Assembly: GCA_910585015.1 (NCBI GenBank)
Contig: CAJUCT010000004.1
Coordinates: forward strand, 58,323-122,322
Reading direction: 5' to 3'
From: an uncultured Acetatifactor sp.
GTDB taxonomy: Bacteria; Bacillota; Clostridia; Lachnospirales; Lachnospiraceae
DNA: 64,000 bases
Below are positions 60,016-64,000 of this stretch, piece by piece. The translations under genes were made by a program, and so were the position numbers. The notes under the pieces are model-generated. The model saw only the letters and a program-made list of their open reading frames with translations. It did not search any database and was not told where the DNA came from. Every line of letters begins with the position of its first letter. Position 1 is the stretch's first letter.

Positions 60016-60068
60016 GTTTCCTCGAAGGATATGCTGAAAATAGGATTTTTGACTGCAAAGGGTATAAC

Positions 60069-60671
60069 ATGAACGGGAAATTTTTTGATCTGAAGAAGGA
60101 AAAACAGGATAGAATGATTAACGCTGCCCTGAAAGTGTTCGCGCTGCAGGGCTACCGTCATGCCAGCACCGACGAGATAGTGCGGGAGGCGGGCATCAGC
60201 AAGGGGCTGCTGTTCCACTATTTTACCAGCAAACTGGGCGTCTATACCTTCGTTTATGATTATAGTGTCAGGTATATGATCCTGGAACTGGGAGCCAGAG
60301 TGCCGGCGGGGGAGAAGGACTTGTTCAATGTCTACAGGGCGATGGAACTGGCCCGGATGCAGGCCATGAAGGGTTACCCATATATGCAGCAGTTTTTAAA
60401 TCGCTGTATGCAGGAGGATGTGAGCGAGGCTCTGCTGGCCACGGAGCAGAAGCGGGAGAGTCTGGCGGATGAATATGAGAGGATACAGAGGCAGATCGAC
60501 TATGAGGCCCTGCCTGCCGGGGTGGACGGTCCCAAACTGGAGCGGATGCTGCATTACACCGTACAGGGGCTGATGCGGCAGCGCTTCCTGGACGCGTCCT
60601 TCCAGCCGGAGATGCTGTATGCCGAAACTTTGGAATATATTGAGATGCTGGAACATATTGTAAAGAAATAA
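60069..60671 (+). CDS. TetR/AcrR-family transcriptional regulator
   Basis: A 200-residue regulator. The helix-turn-helix is seen at residues about 12-60 (RMINAALKVFALQGYRHAST, DEIVREAGISKGLLFHYFTS, KLGVYTFVYDY). The C-terminal ligand domain is not family-specific. AAAGGG precedes ATG 60069; the frame is open from 60006 but that part holds the promoter region. No divergent target gene is evident. Confidence 0.9.
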   Translation: MNGKFFDLKKEKQDRMINAALKVFALQGYRHASTDEIVREAGISKGLLFHYFTSKLGVYTFVYDYSVRYMILELGARVPAGEKDLFNVYRAMELARMQAMKGYPYMQQFLNRCMQEDVSEALLATEQKRESLADEYERIQRQIDYEALPAGVDGPKLERMLHYTVQGLMRQRFLDASFQPEMLYAETLEYIEMLEHIVKK

Positions 60672-60697
60672 GGCCCATGGTTCAGGGGCCTTATTAA
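60670..60697. terminator. Terminator between convergent genes
   Basis: AAGGCCC-atggttca-GGGGCCTT followed by ATTAAAATTTA; the stem starts at the TetR stop codon. Confidence 0.75.
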
Positions 60698-60700
60698 AAT

Positions 60701-61459
60701 TTATTTGTTCATCTTGTGGGGCGGGTCGGCGGGATAGCCTCCTTTCAGTTTCTGCATACCCCGCTGTATGGCATCGCGGGAATTTTTCCAGTCCGCGTCC
60801 TTGTTCTGGTAGTCAAATTTCTCCACCATCCAGGATACGTCCTCGTACAAGCGCTCCATGTTGCGCTCCATCAGGGGCAGCACCATGTCGTAGAACTGCT
60901 TCAGATCCTTTTCCGAAAGCCGTTCGTCCGCCGCGCTGCACAGGTCGCCGAAATGGCTCAGGCAGAAGCCTTTGCTGCTTTTCACCTTTTCACGGAAATC
61001 TTCGTCCCGGCTGTACATATAGAAGAAGGTATCCATATAGCGGGAATAGTTGTCCTTGAAATGGTCGCAGATGTAGCAGGATTCGTTTTTTCGGGAGACC
61101 CACATGCTGATGGCGTTGCCGTTTACATTGCCCCGCAGCTTGTCTTTCAGGGAGACTCTGCCCGGGGTGAAGGAGGCGAACTGCTGCTTCATCTCCTTGA
61201 TGGTCTTTTGGTAGTGGGTTTTCAGGATCCATGCGTTGCCCAGGGTGTTGCCGTAGTCAAACATCTTTTTGAAATGCATGCGGCAGAAGCCAGCCTTGTC
61301 TGTGGCCTCCCGGATATCGGATTCCATGTAGGAGCTGCTGTTGCCCAGGCAGAAGTCCATCACGTCCTGTTCCACCGCCCGCTCGATAAAGCAGAAAGGG
61401 CATTCATCGTGGGCTTCCATGGCATCGTTCAGTGGTATGGTGTAGAGTTGTTCTTTCAT
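60701..61459 (-). CDS. DUF6062-like cysteine-rich protein
   Basis: A 252-residue soluble protein with four spaced cysteine/histidine groups: HDECPFCFIERAV, GFCRMHFKKMFDYG, ESCYICDHF and GFCLSHFGDL. The repeated CxxC ... CxxHF pattern suggests two equivalent metal-binding halves. It matches my memory of the DUF6062 family of Clostridia. Ribosome site AAAGGACGG on the minus strand. No function is known. Confidence 0.8.
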   Translation of the reverse strand: MKEQLYTIPLNDAMEAHDECPFCFIERAVEQDVMDFCLGNSSSYMESDIREATDKAGFCRMHFKKMFDYGNTLGNAWILKTHYQKTIKEMKQQFASFTPGRVSLKDKLRGNVNGNAISMWVSRKNESCYICDHFKDNYSRYMDTFFYMYSRDEDFREKVKSSKGFCLSHFGDLCSAADERLSEKDLKQFYDMVLPLMERNMERLYEDVSWMVEKFDYQNKDADWKNSRDAIQRGMQKLKGGYPADPPHKMNK

Positions 61460-61649
61460 ATGATAGGCACCGTCCTTTTCCTGTTTTTACAACAGTGTAA
61501 TCCATTTTGGGGCTCTTGGCAATAATTCTTAAAAAGATGTTGCGAAGTTGTGAATAAAAGAAATGAAAATTTAAGATTAATTTTCTTGTATTTTGTAGAA
61601 ATTGGGTCTAAAATTTTATTATAAAAATTACGTGAGAGATGTGGTCGTC

Positions 61650-62990
61650 TTGGTATTCAGTAGTATTGAATTCTTGTTGTACTTCCTCCCGATTTTTATC
61701 CTGATTTATATGATTGTCCCGCAGAAGTTGAAGAATGTGGTTTTGGTGCTGGGGAGCATGGTCTTTTACGCATATGGAGACCTGTTCGGGCTGGGGCTTT
61801 TGGCAGTGTCCACTGCCGTCAATTATCTGCTGGCCAGGATGATTCGCAGGAGGTCTGGGCTGGTGGCCGCGCTGGCGGCGAACATCGGCGTGTTGATTTT
61901 ATTTAAATATTACCAGGGTGGGGCGATGCTCCCTATAGGCATCAGCTTCTATACTTTCCAGATTGTCTCCTATCTGGTGGATGTATATCGCGGAGAAGTT
62001 GCGGCGGAGAGAAACTTTATAGATTTTGCGGCATATGTTATGATGTTCCCCAAATTAGTCATGGGGCCCATCACAAGCTACAAGGATCTTCGGAAGCAGC
62101 TGCACCGCCGCCGCTGTGACGCGGAGTGTATGCAGGACGGGCTGAAGTTGTTCATACTGGGCCTGGGCGGCAAGGTGCTGCTGGCGGATCGGCTGGCGCT
62201 GCTGTGGAATGAGGTGCAGGTCACCGGTTTTGAGAGTATTTCCACGCCTCTGGCTTGGATCGCCGCAGTGGCTTATTCCCTGCAGCTGTACTTTGATTTT
62301 GCGGGCTATTCCGTGATGGCCATGGGTCTGGGACGTATGCTGGGCTTTAAACTCCCGGAGAATTTCCGCCAGCCCTATATGTCCGCTTCTGTGAGAGAGT
62401 TTTATCGCAGGTGGCATATGTCGCTGGGGAACTGGTTCTGCAAGTACGTGTATATTCCTCTGGGCGGAAGCCGCAGAAGCGAGGGAAGGACGTTTTGCAA
62501 CCTGTTGGCGGTATGGCTGTTGACTTCCCTGTGGCATGGCACTACCGGAAACTTTATGATCTGGGGAATGGGGATCTGTCTGCTGATCGTTCTGGAAAGG
62601 CAGATGGGACGGCTGTGGAAGCGGATGACCCAAAACAGGGACGGGGGCAAAGTCCCTATGATTTGTCACCTATATTTGGTGGCGGTAATCCCGGTGACCT
62701 GGATGTGCTTCGCCATTCCGGATTTGGAACAGCTGGGCATCTATCTGAGCAGAATGTTCGGACTTAGAAGTGCTGTGGCGATGTATGTGGGGGACTGGCA
62801 GAAAGCGCTTGGCGATTACGGTCTGCTGCTTGCAGCTGGCATAGTGGCCAGTACGCCCATGGTGCGCTGGATATACCAGAAGCTGGAGAAGAAATGGTTC
62901 GGGATGATCCTGCTGGCGGTTTGTTTCTGGTTCTGTGTACACAGGATATTGCTGCAGGGGGAGAACCCTTTTATGTACTTGAACTTTTAA
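61650..62990 (+). CDS. MBOAT-family O-acyltransferase (AlgI/DltB-like)
   Basis: A 446-residue polytopic protein. The family start VFSSIEFLLYFLPIF favours TTG 61650; the frame opens at TTG 61602 and GTG 61641 is another option, none with a good ribosome site. Motifs: VLGSMVFYAYGD, PIGISFYTFQIVSYLVDVYRG, FPKLVMGPI, LQLYFDFAGYSVMAMGLGRMLG, EFYRRWHMSLGNWF and the catalytic-His SLWHGTTGNF. AlgI/DltB proteins move acyl groups across the membrane onto envelope polymers. The SGNH protein that follows is the usual partner. Confidence 0.92.
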   Translation: MVFSSIEFLLYFLPIFILIYMIVPQKLKNVVLVLGSMVFYAYGDLFGLGLLAVSTAVNYLLARMIRRRSGLVAALAANIGVLILFKYYQGGAMLPIGISFYTFQIVSYLVDVYRGEVAAERNFIDFAAYVMMFPKLVMGPITSYKDLRKQLHRRRCDAECMQDGLKLFILGLGGKVLLADRLALLWNEVQVTGFESISTPLAWIAAVAYSLQLYFDFAGYSVMAMGLGRMLGFKLPENFRQPYMSASVREFYRRWHMSLGNWFCKYVYIPLGGSRRSEGRTFCNLLAVWLLTSLWHGTTGNFMIWGMGICLLIVLERQMGRLWKRMTQNRDGGKVPMICHLYLVAVIPVTWMCFAIPDLEQLGIYLSRMFGLRSAVAMYVGDWQKALGDYGLLLAAGIVASTPMVRWIYQKLEKKWFGMILLAVCFWFCVHRILLQGENPFMYLNF

Positions 62991-63009
62991 TGTCGGATAA
63001 AGGTGGAGG

Positions 63010-64000
63010 ATGACCTTGAAGAGGTTTAAGAAATGGTCCTTTGTGATCCTATTGGCAATAACGGGCATAGTGTATTGCGGTATAGACAGGGATTTGCTGG
63101 AGATAACCCGCTGGGAGAGCCTGGTTCCCATGGTGGAGGGAAGTCCGGAGGATGACTGGAACTTACAGCAGGAAGAAAGCGTTTCCGCTTCTGGAATGGA
63201 AGGAGATATCCGGAACGGGGAAGCGGATCAGACCGGTGTCCCCGTTCCGGGGGCCCAGGGCGAAGAGCCTGGTCAGGCGCAGCCGGACGACCCGGAGAAC
63301 ATGGCCTCTCAGTCCCAGGATTTGACAGTTTCCGGGGAGCCGGAAGGGGAGGAAGTGCCTCCGGAACCCGAACCGGAGGTTGTCATAGGGAGAGTGGAGG
63401 AGGATTATTTTGCCGATGCCTTGTTTCTGGGGGATTCCAGGACCGTGGGATTGGGCCAGTACGGTAGTCTAAAAGATATTGCAACCTTCTATGCGTCCAC
63501 CGGCATGACGATCTACAAGCTTCTTGGCGCGGAGATTGTGGAGATGCCGGAGCAGCAGAAAAAGATCACGGTGGAAGAGGCATTGCAGCATCTGAACTTC
63601 CGCAAGATCTATATCATGATGGGGATTAACGAGGTAGGTGGCGGTACAGCGGAGAGTTTTGCGAAAGCCTATGGTGAGGTCATTGCGCGCATACAGGAAT
63701 TGCAGCCGGATGCGATTATCTATATCGAGGGTATATTAAAGGTTACGAAGGCCAGGTCCGACAAGGGGGACTATATTAACAATGAAGCAATCGAGGCCCG
63801 CAATGAAGCCATAAGCCAGCTGGCTGACGGGGAGAAGATCTTTTACCTGGATGTCAACCAGGCGGTCTGCGATGAGGACGGGGGCCTGGTGAAGGACTAT
63901 ACCTCTGACGGGGTGCATCTGAAGGCAAAATACATTACCCTGTGGGAAGAATATTTAAAAGACAACGCGGTTTTGCTTGACGGGACTTCTGGGGAGTCTA
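63010..64000 (+). CDS. Membrane-anchored SGNH/GDSL hydrolase-like protein, 3' partial
   Basis: Starts ATG 63010 right after GGTGGAGG and is still open at the window's right edge (330 codons visible). One N-terminal membrane helix (FVILLAITGIVYCG) is followed by a Pro/Glu-rich linker to about residue 130 and an SGNH domain: block I ALFLGDSRTVGLGQYG, block III MMGINEVGG, and block V TSDGVHLKAKYI with the Asp-His pair. With the MBOAT gene 19 bases upstream it forms an acyl-transfer pair that would acetylate or otherwise acylate an extracellular glycan or teichoic acid. Confidence 0.85.
   Translation, partial: MTLKRFKKWSFVILLAITGIVYCGIDRDLLEITRWESLVPMVEGSPEDDWNLQQEESVSASGMEGDIRNGEADQTGVPVPGAQGEEPGQAQPDDPENMASQSQDLTVSGEPEGEEVPPEPEPEVVIGRVEEDYFADALFLGDSRTVGLGQYGSLKDIATFYASTGMTIYKLLGAEIVEMPEQQKKITVEEALQHLNFRKIYIMMGINEVGGGTAESFAKAYGEVIARIQELQPDAIIYIEGILKVTKARSDKGDYINNEAIEARNEAISQLADGEKIFYLDVNQAVCDEDGGLVKDYTSDGVHLKAKYITLWEEYLKDNAVLLDGTSGES

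Noticed and set aside
1..64000. tRNA or rRNA genes
   Set aside because: No cloverleaf-type GTTCRANNC/acceptor pairs or rRNA-like blocks were recognised on either strand.

Overview
The window reads as chromosomal DNA of a Gram-positive anaerobe of the Clostridia, most likely a Lachnospiraceae-type gut bacterium. This is inferred from gene content: LL-diaminopimelate aminotransferase with DapF, a T-box leader on aspS, a ZTP riboswitch on purine genes, sigma-A promoters with 17-base spacers, strong AGGAGG ribosome sites, and several membrane and DUF proteins typical of that family. No tRNA, rRNA, CRISPR array, prophage or intact insertion sequence was seen.

Layout. 1-4.4 kb: end of a pilus or surface-protein locus (huge InlB-repeat/glycine-rich protein plus prepilin peptidase), then a MATE exporter on the minus strand. 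6.4-9.5 kb: glycosyltransferase and three small membrane proteins, two with zinc ribbons. 9.5-16.3 kb: hisC, a small exporter, a methyltransferase, hslO, an FMN-bind-like protein, dapF and dapL. 16.5-22.5 kb: GGDEF/EAL/LamG protein, YbaK deacylase, MerR-methyltransferase fusion, HD protein, phospholipase-C-like protein and P-loop kinase. 22.6-25.1 kb: a scrambled locus of XRE, PurM-like and ABC-exporter fragments. 25.1-35.9 kb: trifunctional RNA-repair enzyme, oxidoreductase, repeat protein, Septu defence pair (ptuAB), macro-domain protein, XRE regulator, and remnants of a BlaI/BlaR1 module. 36.0-42.0 kb: T-box, aspS, gatC, gatA, gatB. 43.0-51.0 kb: guaB, a decayed Rpn nuclease, an orphan short flagellin, a ZTP riboswitch with two purine genes, and a DHH phosphoesterase. 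51.0-64.0 kb: hybrid histidine kinase, solute-binding lipoprotein, glnS, DUF2225 protein, MocR regulator, TetR regulator, DUF6062 protein, and an MBOAT/SGNH pair at the right edge.

The most striking signal lies between the genes. At least four families of short foldback repeats recur. Family A (about 105-120 bp, seven recognised copies) is a long imperfect hairpin whose arm sequences differ between copies but stay complementary, followed by a conserved tail that merges into the ribosome site of the next gene, even inside gatC-gatA-gatB. Family B (142-143 bp, three copies) is a miniature inverted-repeat element flanked by 10-11 bp target duplications; one copy has jumped into a family A copy. 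Family C (about 77 bp, three copies) is a double hairpin ending in a Shine-Dalgarno-like GAGGTAA. Family D (about 100 bp, two copies) supplies the stop codon of hslO and sits just upstream of the Septu operon. The window also carries many truncated genes, so small repeats and deletions appear to have shaped it strongly.
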